Source of the DNA: Candidatus Pelagibacter ubique HIMB140
Lineage (GTDB): Bacteria; Pseudomonadota; Alphaproteobacteria; Pelagibacterales; Pelagibacteraceae
Length of the DNA: 64,000 nt
Assembly: GCF_025558165.1 (NCBI RefSeq)
Contig: NZ_LAMZ01000001.1
Span: 558,001 to 622,000, forward strand
Reading direction: 5' to 3'
Shown: piece by piece, positions 46,162 through 55,978 of the stretch
Layout: every line of letters starts with the position of its first letter
Numbering within the stretch: the first letter of the stretch is position 1
The notes under the pieces: model-generated
Database searches by the model: none
The model's input: the letters and a program-made list of their open reading frames with translations, nothing else
Told to the model about the DNA's origin: nothing
Position numbers and translations under genes: made by a program

Positions 46162-48018
46162 CTAACTTTCTAAGAAACTTTTTAGTTGTTTAGATCTACT
46201 TGGGTGCTTTAATTTTCTAAGTGCCTTGGCCTCGATCTGCCTGATTCTTTCTCTTGTTACAGAAAACTGTAAACCTACTTCCTCTAAAGTATGATCAGTA
46301 TTCATACCTACACCAAACCTCATTCTTAATACTCTTTCCTCTCTTGGGGTTAAGGTAGATAAAATTTTTGTAGTTGCTTCACCAAGATTAGATTTAATAG
46401 CTTGCTCTAATGGAGCTAAAGCTTTTGTATCCTCTATAAAATCTCCTAGACTGCTATCTTCTTCATCACCTACTGGTTTCTCAAGTGAAACTGGTTCTTT
46501 TGAGATTTTTAATACTTTTCTAACCTTGTCTAAAGGCATTCTAAGTTTTTGAGCTAATTCTTCAGGTGTTGCCTCTCTACCAAATTCACTTAAGATTAAT
46601 CTTTGAGTTCTCACTATTTTATTAATCGTCTCTATCATATGAACAGGTATACGAATTGTTCTTGCTTGATCTGCAATTGATCTTGTAATTGCTTGTCTAA
46701 TCCACCAAGTTGCATATGTAGAAAACTTATATCCTCTTCTATATTCAAATTTGTCAACTGCTTTCATTAATCCAATATTACCTTCTTGAATTAAATCTAA
46801 AAATTGCAATCCTCTATTTGTGTATTTTTTAGCTATTGAAATTACCAATCTTAGATTAGCTTCGACCATCTCCTTTTTAGCTATTCTAGATTCTTTTTCA
46901 CCTTTCTGAATTCTACTTACTAATTTTTTAAAATCAGTAACAGAAATTCCAAGTTTGTGACTAATTTCTATAAGTCTTTCTCTGATATTTTTGAATTCAT
47001 CTTTATTTTTTGCAAAGAACTGCTTCCATACTAAATTTGTATCTAAAAATTTCTTAAGATTAGGGTTAATTTCATTTCCAACATAGAACTTTATAAATTC
47101 ATTTCGTGGTATTTTTTGATCCATTGCAAGTCTTAAAAGATTACCTTCTAAAGAAATTATTTTTTTATTTTCAACATAATGTTTTTGAACGAGTTCTTCT
47201 AAAACTGAAGGGGAAAGTTGAAGTGATTTTATATTTTCTAAAATATCATTTACTAATTTCTCATAACTTTTTTCTTTCGCAGGAGTAAAGTTTTGGGTAT
47301 TTAAAACACAATCTAACTTTTCTTTCTGATATTTAATAAGTTTTGAATATTCTTTAGTTAACGTATTTACTGTTTTTAGTACTTTTGGTTTAATTTCTGT
47401 CTCCATTGCTGCAAGAGTTGGATTAAAATCATCATCTTCATCTGAAGAACCATCTTCTTTCTCTGTCTCACCAGCATTTTTTTGTTTAGCACTTGGTCCA
47501 GTTGACTCATCTTCCATATAGTTTGTATCGATATCTATAATTTCTCTAACTAGTATTTCATCTTTTTGGAGTTTGTCATTCCACTCAAAAAATTGTTGAG
47601 CTGTAATTGGGCTCTGTGACAACGCAATTAACATTACATCTTTTCCAGCCTCTATTCTTTTTGCAATTGCAATTTCTCCCTCTCTTGAAAGTAACTCAAC
47701 ACCTCCCATTTCACGCAAATACATTCTGATAGGATCGTCACTTTTCTCAATTGTTTTTCCTTCCTCTTTATTTGAATTTTCTTTTTTTCTTAGAATTTTA
47801 AAATCTGATTTTTTTTCAACTAATGAAATATTTTCGTCTAAGATATGGATGAAAGCTTGAGCAAGATTTTCGTCTGATAAATTTCTTTTACCTAAAGATT
47901 TGCTTAATTCTTCGTAAGTTATAAAACCTCTATGGGTTCCTCGACCCATTAATCTAGCAAATGATTTTGTAATTATTCTTTCCACAGCGATAAAGTTGAA
48001 AGTCTTATATAATGTCAA
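46162..48018 (-). CDS. rpoD: RNA polymerase primary sigma factor RpoD (sigma-70)
   Basis: The 618-aa protein has region 1.1 ([19 protein letters not shown]), region 1.2 ([29 protein letters not shown]), an acidic non-conserved insert (about 195-320), region 2 ([44 protein letters not shown]), region 3 and region 4.2 ([21 protein letters not shown]). The start is uncertain: TTG at 48018 gives 618 aa, while a GTG at 47985 would remove 11 residues; neither has a Shine-Dalgarno. dnaG lies 32 bp upstream and tRNA-Val 4 bp downstream. Confidence 0.96.
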   Translation of the reverse strand: MTLYKTFNFIAVERIITKSFARLMGRGTHRGFITYEELSKSLGKRNLSDENLAQAFIHILDENISLVEKKSDFKILRKKENSNKEEGKTIEKSDDPIRMYLREMGGVELLSREGEIAIAKRIEAGKDVMLIALSQSPITAQQFFEWNDKLQKDEILVREIIDIDTNYMEDESTGPSAKQKNAGETEKEDGSSDEDDDFNPTLAAMETEIKPKVLKTVNTLTKEYSKLIKYQKEKLDCVLNTQNFTPAKEKSYEKLVNDILENIKSLQLSPSVLEELVQKHYVENKKIISLEGNLLRLAMDQKIPRNEFIKFYVGNEINPNLKKFLDTNLVWKQFFAKNKDEFKNIRERLIEISHKLGISVTDFKKLVSRIQKGEKESRIAKKEMVEANLRLVISIAKKYTNRGLQFLDLIQEGNIGLMKAVDKFEYRRGYKFSTYATWWIRQAITRSIADQARTIRIPVHMIETINKIVRTQRLILSEFGREATPEELAQKLRMPLDKVRKVLKISKEPVSLEKPVGDEEDSSLGDFIEDTKALAPLEQAIKSNLGEATTKILSTLTPREERVLRMRFGVGMNTDHTLEEVGLQFSVTRERIRQIEAKALRKLKHPSRSKQLKSFLES

Positions 48019-48050
48019 ATCTGTAAAAATCCATTACAAATTTGTCCTGA

Positions 48051-49829
48051 TTAATTGAGATTCTGCTTTTTTTTAAGCTCTTTTAGCTCATTAAATGTGC
48101 TCTCACTCATATCGACTGAGAACTTCGACTCTAACTCTTGAATTCTAAACTCAAGATCATAATTCAAGAGATCTCTTGAGATATCTTCAAGCAATTCAAT
48201 GATTTTCTGTTCATCTTCATAATTATTTTTTAAAATATATTTTATTGGTGCAAACTTATTTATTTTTTCAATTATCTGACTATCTAAATTTAAGTCCTGA
48301 ACAGATATTTGATCTTCAGATTTTAAAACTTCAATTATTTGATAAAAGATTTTTTTATTAATTTCAGTAAATAATTTTACACTTTCAATTAAATGAATAT
48401 TTGATTGCATTAAATTTAAATTATTAATTACCAAATAAATCAAAGAAAATTCTTTAAGCTCAACTCCAGATAAAGATTGACTATCGTTATAATGTTTCTT
48501 GGTAGCGTCTAAAGATTTGGTTGGTTTTTTATACGATTTTTTATTTTTTTGATTTGAATGAGGAGTTAATTCTGCAATTTTATCTAAAAAATATTCTAAT
48601 ACATATTTTTTTATGTAATCGTCCTTAATACTGTTTGCAACCTCTCTTAACCTTTTTTCAAATATAGCCATAGAAGAAGGATTATTTTCAGTTTGTTTTT
48701 TATAGTGACTAAAAATAAATTGATGAATTGATAACTTAGATTGTTTGGTAAATTCTATGAAATTAGCTTTTCCATTTTTATTCACATAACTATCAGGGTC
48801 TTCTTTATTTGGTAAAAATAAAAATGAAATTTGTTTTTCTGGTTTTAATTCTTTAATTGAATTTTCCGCAGCCCTTAATGCTGCTTTATACCCACTTTCA
48901 TCTCCATCAAAGCAAATAATGATATCATCAAAAAATTGATTAAGTATCAAAATCTGTTTATCAGTAAGTGAAGTACCAAGATTTGCAACAGCATTATCAA
49001 TTCCGTTTTTACTTAAACCAACAACATCCATGTAGCCTTCAACTAAATAAATATGATCTACTTTGTTTGATAATTTTCTAGCTAAATCTAGATTATATAA
49101 GTTTGATCCTTTTTTAAAAAATAAAGTTTCTGGTGAATTAATATATTTTGCAAGATAATCTAATTTCTCTATTATTCTTCCACCTAAGGCAATTGGTTGT
49201 CCTGTTATATTGTTAATTGGGAAAATTAATCTTCCTCTAAATCTTTCAATATAAATTTTCTTTTTTTCATCATAATAAAACAATCCAGTTTCAACCAAGG
49301 TTTGTTCGCTATATTTATTTTTTAATTCTTCAAAAATATTTGGATTTTTTTCCACATATCCTATTTTAAATTTTTTTACATCCTCTTTACTTAAAGATCG
49401 ATTTTTTAAGTACTCTCTAGCATTTGAATATTGTTCGTTTTTGATCAACTCATTATGGTAAAAATTAACATATTCATTATAGATTGATTTATATTCATTC
49501 CATTTTTTTTCTCGTTCTTCATCTTTTTTTGAAAACAAATATGGTTGCATGCCCGCTAGTTGCGCCAAATGTTTAACTGCTTCTCCAAACTTTAAATTCT
49601 GAGTTTTCATTACAAAATCAAAAATATTTCCATGTTCTGACGTAGCAAAACAATGATAAAATTCTTTTTCATCATTAATTGTAAATGAAGGTGTTTTTTC
49701 GTTTTTGAATGGAGACAAACCTACAAATTCTTTTCCTCTTTTTTTTAGTGAGACTGTTTTTGAAACAACTGTTGATACTTTCAACCTTGTCTTGATTTCA
49801 TCTAAATACTCTTTGGGGTATTTCATCAA
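48051..49829 (-). CDS. dnaG: DNA primase DnaG
   Basis: The 592-aa primase has an N-terminal CHC2-like fold, a Toprim domain (IYLVEGYMDVVGL with the catalytic Glu, then IICFDGDESGYKAA with the metal-binding Asp pair) and a C-terminal DnaB-binding region. In the zinc finger the motif reads GLSPFKNEKTPSF...YHCFATSEHG: positions S39, K42 and T63/S64 replace zinc ligands and only C60 remains, so the domain is probably zinc-free. Loss of this site is, to my knowledge, common in alphaproteobacteria. It overlaps the yqeY-like gene by 4 bp. Confidence 0.95.
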   Translation of the reverse strand: MMKYPKEYLDEIKTRLKVSTVVSKTVSLKKRGKEFVGLSPFKNEKTPSFTINDEKEFYHCFATSEHGNIFDFVMKTQNLKFGEAVKHLAQLAGMQPYLFSKKDEEREKKWNEYKSIYNEYVNFYHNELIKNEQYSNAREYLKNRSLSKEDVKKFKIGYVEKNPNIFEELKNKYSEQTLVETGLFYYDEKKKIYIERFRGRLIFPINNITGQPIALGGRIIEKLDYLAKYINSPETLFFKKGSNLYNLDLARKLSNKVDHIYLVEGYMDVVGLSKNGIDNAVANLGTSLTDKQILILNQFFDDIIICFDGDESGYKAALRAAENSIKELKPEKQISFLFLPNKEDPDSYVNKNGKANFIEFTKQSKLSIHQFIFSHYKKQTENNPSSMAIFEKRLREVANSIKDDYIKKYVLEYFLDKIAELTPHSNQKNKKSYKKPTKSLDATKKHYNDSQSLSGVELKEFSLIYLVINNLNLMQSNIHLIESVKLFTEINKKIFYQIIEVLKSEDQISVQDLNLDSQIIEKINKFAPIKYILKNNYEDEQKIIELLEDISRDLLNYDLEFRIQELESKFSVDMSESTFNELKELKKKQNLN

Positions 49830-50287
49830 CTATTTAATAATCCCTTAATTATCGATCCAGCTTTAGAAAAATCAATTTCATCAGAATGAGATTTCTTTAA
49901 CTCACCCATTATTTTGCCCATATCTTTAATAGAACTAGCACCTAACTTAGAAATTAATTCAGCACATAGTTTTTTGGTGTCTTCTTCGCTCATTTGTTTA
50001 GGCAGAAAACTGCATAAAATATCATATTCATTTTGTTCAACTTCTAATAAGTCTGATCTGTTATTTTTTTTATAAATCTCAATAGATTCGGCTCTTTGTT
50101 TAACCATTTTTTTTATAAGCTTTTTAATATCTTCATCATCTGTATCTTTTTTGTTGGGCCCAGAACGATTTGCAATGTCTAAATCTTTAATAGAAGATAA
50201 AATTAACCTGTAGGTTGATATTTTATTTTTATCTTTCGATTTTAGAGCATTTTTGTATTCGTTTTCGATAGTGTTCTTTAATGACAT
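49826..50287 (-). CDS. GatB/YqeY domain protein
   Basis: The 153-aa helical protein resembles the tRNA-binding C-terminal domain of GatB (for example KKMVKQRAESIEIYKKNNRSDL, then EEDTKKLCAELISKLGASSIKDMGKIMGEL). YqeY proteins stand upstream of dnaG-rpoD in many bacteria; the biochemical role is unresolved, with a link to tRNA-dependent amidation proposed from homology. First gene of the yqeY-dnaG-rpoD-tRNA unit. Confidence 0.9.
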   Translation of the reverse strand: MSLKNTIENEYKNALKSKDKNKISTYRLILSSIKDLDIANRSGPNKKDTDDEDIKKLIKKMVKQRAESIEIYKKNNRSDLLEVEQNEYDILCSFLPKQMSEEDTKKLCAELISKLGASSIKDMGKIMGELKKSHSDEIDFSKAGSIIKGLLNS

Positions 50288-50364
50288 AATTTTTTTAATC
50301 TACTTCAAAGAAAAAATTCTTCAAAAGAAAAATTGTTTTTTTACAATTTTATAATACATCTCTG

Positions 50365-50393
50365 TTGCGATAATAAAGCAATTATTGTATTAA
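50365..50393 (+). promoter_or_regulatory. Probable carA promoter
   Basis: TTGCGA (50365-50370), 17-bp spacer, TATTAA (50388-50393) precede the carA start by about 22 bp. The predicted transcription start near 50400 leaves a very short leader that holds a four-codon reading frame (ATG at 50404). Confidence 0.5.
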
Positions 50394-50414
50394 CCTTTAA
50401 CTCATGAGTTGTAA

Positions 50415-51611
50415 TTGATCAAAAATTCAAAAAAAATAAACTCAAAAAATAATCATCAAATTAATACAGGTGTTTTAGTTCTTGAAAATAAGAAAGTATT
50501 TAAAGGAATTGGTATTGGCTACGAAGGTGAAGCAACTGGAGAAGTATGTTTTAATACTTCTTTAACTGGTTACCAGGAAATAATCTCAGATCCATCCTAT
50601 GCTGGTCAAATTATCAATTTTACGTTTCCACACATTGGAAATGTAGGTACCAACAGAGAAGATATAGAGTCTGACAAAATATGGACTAAGGGAGTAATTT
50701 TTAATTCAGAAATAACTGATCCATCAAATTACAGAGCTTACTTAAATCTAGATTCATGGCTAAAGAAAAATAAAATTGTTGGACTCACTGGTTTAGATAC
50801 TAGAAGTTTAACAAATTTTATTAGAGATAAAGGAGCACCAAAAGGAACAATTGCTTTCTCAAAAAAACAAAAATTCAATTTAAGCAAACTAACAAATACT
50901 ACTTTAAAATGGAGTGGATTAAAAAACCTTGATCTTGCTAAAGAAGTATCAACTCCAAAAAATTATATTTGGAAAGGTTTTAAAACTTGGAAAAAGAAAG
51001 ATGGATTTGTCAAAAATAAAAAAAATCAATTTCATGTTGTTGCAATTGATTATGGTATTAAAAAAAATATTTTAAGATATTTTTCTGATTTTAATTGCAA
51101 AGTGACAGTTGTGTCATGTGCAACCTCTGCAGAAAATATAATTAAACTTAAGCCTAATGGAATATTTCTATCAAATGGACCTGGTGATCCTGCTGCAACT
51201 GGAAAATACGCGATAAATATTATCAAAGAACTTATAAAAAAAAATCTACCAATATTTGGAATTTGTTTGGGACATCAAATTTTAGCTCTGGCCCTAGGAG
51301 GTAAAACAAAAAAAATGAAACTAGGTCATAGAGGAGCTAACCATCCTGTAAAAAATTTAGTTCACGGTAATGTAGAAATAACAAGTCAAAATCATGGATT
51401 TAAGGTAGTTGAAGAAACTTTGCCCAAAAATATTCAAGTAACCCATCAATCTCTTTTTGACAGTAGTGTTGAAGGAATTAAATTAAAAAACAAACCTATA
51501 TTTTCAGTGCAGTACCACCCTGAGTCTAATCCAGGACCTCAAGACAGTATCTATTTATTTCAAGAATTTATTAACAATATGAAAAAAAATGCCAAAAAGA
51601 AAAGATCTTAA
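50415..51611 (+). CDS. carA: Carbamoyl-phosphate synthase small subunit (glutaminase)
   Basis: The 398-aa subunit releases ammonia from glutamine for carbamoyl phosphate. The amidotransferase triad is visible: Cys in [16 protein letters not shown] and His/Glu in VQYHPES. The N-terminal domain shows [21 protein letters not shown]. The start is taken at TTG 50415; the first 18 residues are poorly conserved and Lys/Asn-rich, and no ATG is in frame nearby. It overlaps carB by 23 bp. Confidence 0.94.
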   Translation: MIKNSKKINSKNNHQINTGVLVLENKKVFKGIGIGYEGEATGEVCFNTSLTGYQEIISDPSYAGQIINFTFPHIGNVGTNREDIESDKIWTKGVIFNSEITDPSNYRAYLNLDSWLKKNKIVGLTGLDTRSLTNFIRDKGAPKGTIAFSKKQKFNLSKLTNTTLKWSGLKNLDLAKEVSTPKNYIWKGFKTWKKKDGFVKNKKNQFHVVAIDYGIKKNILRYFSDFNCKVTVVSCATSAENIIKLKPNGIFLSNGPGDPAATGKYAINIIKELIKKNLPIFGICLGHQILALALGGKTKKMKLGHRGANHPVKNLVHGNVEITSQNHGFKVVEETLPKNIQVTHQSLFDSSVEGIKLKNKPIFSVQYHPESNPGPQDSIYLFQEFINNMKKNAKKKRS

Positions 51612-54600
51612 AAAAATTTTAGTTGTTGGAGCGGGTCCAATTATTATTGGTCAAGCATGTGAGTTTGATTATTCAGGAACACAAGCTTGCAAAGCTTTAA
51701 AAGATGAAGGTTATAAAATTGTTTTAATTAATTCTAACCCTGCAACAATAATGACAGATCCAGATGTTGCAGATAAAACTTATATAGAACCAATCACATT
51801 AGAGGTTCTTGAAAAAATTCTTATAAAAGAAAAACCTGATGCAATTCTTCCAACAATGGGAGGTCAGACTGCTCTTAACCTTGCAATGGAGGCAGAGAAA
51901 AAAGGGATATTACAAAAATACAAAATAGAACTTATTGGGGCAAATTCTAAAGCAATTTCTAATGCTGAAGATCGAAAGAAATTTAGAAAAAATATGATTG
52001 ATATTGGTTTAGATTTACCAAAGTCTGAAATTGTTAATAACATTAATCAAGCTTCTAAAGTTCTTAATAAAATTGGTTTACCTGCAATCATAAGACCTGC
52101 ATTTACTTTAGGTGGTCTAGGCGGTGGGATAGCGAAAAATAAAAAAGAATATCTTAAAATTATAAAAAATGGATTGTACGAGTCCCCTGTAAGCCAAGTT
52201 CTTGTAGAAGAATGTCTAGAAGGTTGGAAAGAATTTGAGATGGAAGTTGTAAGAGATAAAAAAGATAATTGTATAATTATATGTTCAATAGAAAATATTG
52301 ATCCGATGGGAATTCACACGGGAGATTCTGTAACTGTTGCTCCAGCTTTAACTCTTACTGATAAAGAGTATCAGGTTATGAGAAACGCTTCTATTGCATG
52401 CTTGAGAAAAATTGGAGTTGAGACAGGTGGGTCAAATGTTCAATTTGCAATCAATCCAAAAAATGGACGAATGGTTGTTATTGAAATGAATCCAAGAGTA
52501 TCTAGATCATCAGCACTTGCATCTAAAGCTACCGGGTTTCCAATTGCAAAAGTAGCAGCCAAGCTAGCAGTTGGGTATACTTTAGATGAACTTAAAAATG
52601 AAATTACAAAAGTAACACCTGCTTCTTTTGAACCAAGTATTGATTACGTAGTCACTAAAATACCTAGGTTTACTTTTGAAAAATTTTCTACTTCTCCTGT
52701 AACTTTAGGTACTTCAATGAAATCTGTTGGAGAGGCAATGGCTATTGGAAGAAATTTCAAGGAGTCTTTACAAAAAGCATTGGTATCCTTAGAGACTGGT
52801 TTTTCTGGTTTAGACCAAATATTTAATCTAAATAAAAAACAAATAGAAAAAAAACTTAAAGAGCATATTCCAAATAAAATGCTCCTTGTTGCTGAGGCTT
52901 TTAGGAAAAAAATCAATTTAAAAAGTATTTACAGTTTATCTAAAATTGATCCTTGGTTCTTAGCTCAAATTAAAGAAATTGTTGATAACGAGTTAGTTGT
53001 TAAAAAAAGAGGTCTTCCAAGTGATTATAATGAATTTAATAGAATTAAATCTATTGGTTTTTCAGACAAAAAATTAGCAGAGCTTACTAATTGCTCAGAA
53101 GATCTTGTAAGAAGAAAAAGAACAGCTCTCAAAGTACTACCTGTATACAAAAAAGTCGATACCTGTGCTGCTGAATTTAAATCATTTACGCCTTATATGT
53201 ACTCAACTTATCAAAGAAATTTTTCAATAAGTTCTGAGTGTGAAGCAGATCCATCAAATAAAAAGAAAATAATAATTTTAGGTGGTGGCCCTAACAGAAT
53301 AGGCCAAGGGATTGAGTTTGATTATTGTTGTTGCCAGGCAAGTTTTTCATTAAAAGATGCAGGTTTTGAAACCATCATGGTTAATTGTAATCCTGAAACT
53401 GTATCTACTGATTATGATACGAGTGACAGGTTATATTTTGAACCTTTAAAGGAAGAATATGTATTTAATATAATTAAAAAAGAACAAGAAAAAGGAAATC
53501 TAATAGGTGTAATTGCTCAGTTTGGTGGACAAACTCCAATTAAGCTTGCTAAATTTTTAAATGATAACAAGCTTCCAATTTTAGGAACACAATATAACTC
53601 TATAGATTTAGCAGAAGATAGAGATCAATTTAGAAATTTATTAATTAAATTAAATTTAAAACAAGCAGATAGTGGAATTGCAAAAACATTCAAAGAGGCA
53701 ATTAAGATATCTGAAAAAATTGGTTTACCATTAGTAGTTAGACCTTCATATGTTTTAGGTGGTAGAGCAATGGAAATTGTTCATGAAAAAAGTCAATTGA
53801 AAAACTTTGTTGAGGAAGCATTTAAAGCTGCTGAAGAAAATCCAATTCTAATTGATAAATTTCTAGATCATGCAATGGAAGTTGATGTAGATGCTATTTC
53901 TGATGGTAAGGATGTTTTTGTAGCAGGTATCATGCAACATATTGAAGAAGCAGGTATTCATTCTGGAGACTCAGCATGTAGTTTGCCACCAGTATCTATT
54001 AAACCATATCTTATAAAAGAAATTGAAAACCAAACAAAAAAATTAGCTTTAGCACTTAAAGTTAAGGGTTTTATGAATATTCAATATGCAATCAAGAAAG
54101 ATGAAATTTATATTATTGAAGTAAATCCTCGTGCTAGTAGAACTGTACCTTTTGTATCAAAAGCAAAAGGAATTCCACTTGCGAAGATTGCATCAAGAAT
54201 AATGGCTGGAGAAAAGCTTTCTAAATTTAATCTTAAAGATAATTCAAAAGGAATGTATGCTGTAAAAGAGGCTGTATTTCCTTTTAATAAGTTTCCTAAT
54301 AGTGATTTACTTTTAGGCCCTGAAATGAAGTCTACAGGTGAAGTAATGGGATTTGATAAAGATTTTGGAATGGCTTTTGCTAAAAGTCAGATTGCTGCAG
54401 CTAATTCACTTCCAAAAGAAGGTCTTGCATTTATATCTCTAAAAGACTCTCATAAAGATGAGGGTATTGATTTAGCAAGACAGCTGATAAAGCTTAACTT
54501 CAAATTATGTGCAACAAAAGGTACTGCTGAATATATTCAAAAACATGGAATGAAATGTAAAATTATAAACAAAGTAAGTAGTGGTAGTCCTCATATTGTA

Positions 54601-54807
54601 GATGTATTAGATTCAAATAAAATTGAACTTGTAATTAATACTGGTGGTGGAAACAGTGAGCACAGATTAAATGATGCTATTGCACTTCGAAGAGCAACTC
54701 TTAAAAATAAAGTTCCTTATTGTACAAACATGTCCACTGCTCTAGCATGTTTAAAAGCAATTAAATCATTGAAAACAAAAAAACTAGAAGTTCAAGCTAT
54801 ACAATAA
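51589..54807 (+). CDS. carB: Carbamoyl-phosphate synthase large subunit
   Basis: The 1072-aa protein consists of two ATP-grasp halves (first from [18 protein letters not shown], second from [19 protein letters not shown]), a linker/oligomerisation region, and a C-terminal MGS-like allosteric domain ending near [19 protein letters not shown]. It makes carbamoyl phosphate for pyrimidines and arginine. Length equals E. coli CarB (1073). With pyrC elsewhere in the window two early pyrimidine steps are covered. Confidence 0.97.
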   Translation: MPKRKDLKKILVVGAGPIIIGQACEFDYSGTQACKALKDEGYKIVLINSNPATIMTDPDVADKTYIEPITLEVLEKILIKEKPDAILPTMGGQTALNLAMEAEKKGILQKYKIELIGANSKAISNAEDRKKFRKNMIDIGLDLPKSEIVNNINQASKVLNKIGLPAIIRPAFTLGGLGGGIAKNKKEYLKIIKNGLYESPVSQVLVEECLEGWKEFEMEVVRDKKDNCIIICSIENIDPMGIHTGDSVTVAPALTLTDKEYQVMRNASIACLRKIGVETGGSNVQFAINPKNGRMVVIEMNPRVSRSSALASKATGFPIAKVAAKLAVGYTLDELKNEITKVTPASFEPSIDYVVTKIPRFTFEKFSTSPVTLGTSMKSVGEAMAIGRNFKESLQKALVSLETGFSGLDQIFNLNKKQIEKKLKEHIPNKMLLVAEAFRKKINLKSIYSLSKIDPWFLAQIKEIVDNELVVKKRGLPSDYNEFNRIKSIGFSDKKLAELTNCSEDLVRRKRTALKVLPVYKKVDTCAAEFKSFTPYMYSTYQRNFSISSECEADPSNKKKIIILGGGPNRIGQGIEFDYCCCQASFSLKDAGFETIMVNCNPETVSTDYDTSDRLYFEPLKEEYVFNIIKKEQEKGNLIGVIAQFGGQTPIKLAKFLNDNKLPILGTQYNSIDLAEDRDQFRNLLIKLNLKQADSGIAKTFKEAIKISEKIGLPLVVRPSYVLGGRAMEIVHEKSQLKNFVEEAFKAAEENPILIDKFLDHAMEVDVDAISDGKDVFVAGIMQHIEEAGIHSGDSACSLPPVSIKPYLIKEIENQTKKLALALKVKGFMNIQYAIKKDEIYIIEVNPRASRTVPFVSKAKGIPLAKIASRIMAGEKLSKFNLKDNSKGMYAVKEAVFPFNKFPNSDLLLGPEMKSTGEVMGFDKDFGMAFAKSQIAAANSLPKEGLAFISLKDSHKDEGIDLARQLIKLNFKLCATKGTAEYIQKHGMKCKIINKVSSGSPHIVDVLDSNKIELVINTGGGNSEHRLNDAIALRRATLKNKVPYCTNMSTALACLKAIKSLKTKKLEVQAIQ

Positions 54808-54868
54808 ATATCTATAGAAAAATTATATATTAAGCTTAGATAATAATATAAATTTTATTTTAAATAAA

Positions 54869-54881
54869 ACCCAATTTGGGT
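54869..54881. promoter_or_regulatory. Palindrome before the HTH gene, candidate operator
   Basis: ACCCAA and TTGGGT flank a single T, forming a 13-bp near-perfect palindrome ending 13 bp before the ATG of the HTH protein. It is the only GC-containing symmetric element in an otherwise A/T spacer. It could be bound by the HTH protein itself. Confidence 0.4.
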
Positions 54882-54894
54882 AAAAGATCAGCTA

Positions 54895-55281
54895 ATGCAT
54901 TTACAAAATTACAAAATTATCGAAGATTTAGTCGCTTCAATATATACAAAAGATATATCAGACTTTGGTGAAAGATCTTATTACCCTCAAATATTAAAAT
55001 TAGTTAGTAGAATTAATTTAAAAAATTTTAATAATGAAAACTTAATTTGTGAAAATGAGGTTTTTTGCTCTACTTCAAATGGAGCAAGTATTAATTTAAT
55101 TTCAAGAAGTCTTGGTCTTCCAAGGGAAACCGTTAGAAGAAAAGTTTCAGAATTAATCAAATTAAATTGGTTAATTAAAGACAATTCAAAAATTTATGTT
55201 TCTCAAGAATGGAGAAAAAAAAATTTAGAAAACAATGAGATTATTCTCAAAGAATTAATTGAGCTTTCTACAAAAATTTAA
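54895..55281 (+). CDS. Winged helix-turn-helix DNA-binding protein (Crp-type HTH, no sensor domain)
   Basis: The 128-aa protein has a helical N-terminus (1-60) and a Crp-like winged HTH at about 66-105 (SRSLGLPRETVRRKVSELIKLNWL, then the wing DNSKIYVS). The cyclic-nucleotide domain of true Crp/Fnr proteins is missing, so the sensing mode is unknown. A 70-aa membrane-tail peptide is encoded 3 bp downstream. Family beyond HTH is not recognised. Confidence 0.7.
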   Translation: MHLQNYKIIEDLVASIYTKDISDFGERSYYPQILKLVSRINLKNFNNENLICENEVFCSTSNGASINLISRSLGLPRETVRRKVSELIKLNWLIKDNSKIYVSQEWRKKNLENNEIILKELIELSTKI

Positions 55282-55284
55282 ATT

Positions 55285-55497
55285 ATGAATAATATTCAAC
55301 ATATAATTTTAAAAAATAAAAAAATAAATGATGTGGTGGTACCTAAAGCTTATTTAGATAAAAATGAATATAACGCTAAGTTAAGTTACGAAGAAATGAT
55401 GAATAAGATTAATGGGAAAGAGAAGAAAAAGAAAAAACTAATCTATTTTGTATCCACTGTTTCCGCAATCGCATTAATTGCTGCAAGCTACTCCTAG
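55285..55497 (+). CDS. Small tail-anchored peptide, unknown function
   Basis: The 70-aa product has a polar N-terminus (1-44), a lysine cluster (45-51) and a single C-terminal hydrophobic segment (about 52-67) ending in ASYS, a tail-anchored layout with the N-terminus in the cytoplasm. It begins 3 bp after the HTH gene, so the two are probably translated together. No family is recognised. Confidence 0.6.
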   Translation: MNNIQHIILKNKKINDVVVPKAYLDKNEYNAKLSYEEMMNKINGKEKKKKKLIYFVSTVSAIALIAASYS

Positions 55498-55561
55498 GCT
55501 TAATTTTTAAATTAATTTCAATTTTTACCATCAACAATAACATTTAGGTTTAATGATTTTG

Positions 55562-55589
55562 TTGACTACGTGTTTACTCTGATTATATT
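55562..55589 (+). promoter_or_regulatory. Promoter of the STAS gene, possibly giving a leaderless mRNA
   Basis: TTGACT (55562-55567), 16-bp spacer, TATATT (55584-55589). Seven bases after the -10 is the A of the ATG at 55596, so transcription may start at or within a base or two of the start codon. Confidence 0.65.
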
Positions 55590-55595
55590 CAAAAC

Positions 55596-55898
55596 ATGAG
55601 TTATCCAGAAAAAACTGAAAACGATTTACTAACAATTACTGTAAGTGGTGAAATAGATCTAGAAAATTCAAGCAACTTAAGACAACAAGTACACTCCGCT
55701 CTAGATAATAATAAAGCTGTATCAGTAGATATGAGTGCTGTAGATTACATAGACAGTTCAGGAATTGCAGTGCTTATTGAAAGCAAACAAAGAGCTGGGG
55801 AAGGAAGCAAAGAATTTAAAATTATAAAACCAAGTGAGGCTGTTTTATCAGTTTTAAAATTAGCAAAACTAACAAGCTTTTTTGAAATCATAAACTAA
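55596..55898 (+). CDS. STAS-domain anti-sigma factor antagonist-like protein
   Basis: The 100-aa single STAS domain has the phosphorylation/NTP site DSSG (53-56) after VDMSAVDYI and ends with FKIIKPSEAVLSVLKLAKL. In SpoIIAA/RsbV relatives a serine here is phosphorylated by an anti-sigma kinase; MlaB-like STAS proteins instead join the Mla transporter. No kinase, sigma factor or mlaFED gene is adjacent, so the partner is open. It has its own promoter. Confidence 0.85.
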   Translation: MSYPEKTENDLLTITVSGEIDLENSSNLRQQVHSALDNNKAVSVDMSAVDYIDSSGIAVLIESKQRAGEGSKEFKIIKPSEAVLSVLKLAKLTSFFEIIN

Positions 55899-55978
55899 AA
55901 ATTTAATTATTTAAGAATTAGAACATTCAGCAAAATGGATGATTTATATTTTAATAAAATGATACAACCATAAGCATA

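Noticed and set aside
45993..46193. 66-codon open frame on the plus strand
   Set aside because: It is antisense to both tRNA genes and the end of rpoD.
49620..49720. DnaG zinc-finger loss as a novel feature
   Set aside because: Replacement of the CHC2 ligands is, as far as I know, widespread in alphaproteobacteria, so it is noted only in the annotation.
54808..54894. Terminator after carB
   Set aside because: The ACCCAA/TTGGGT palindrome has only a one-base centre and is not followed by a T run on the plus strand, so it is better read as an operator.
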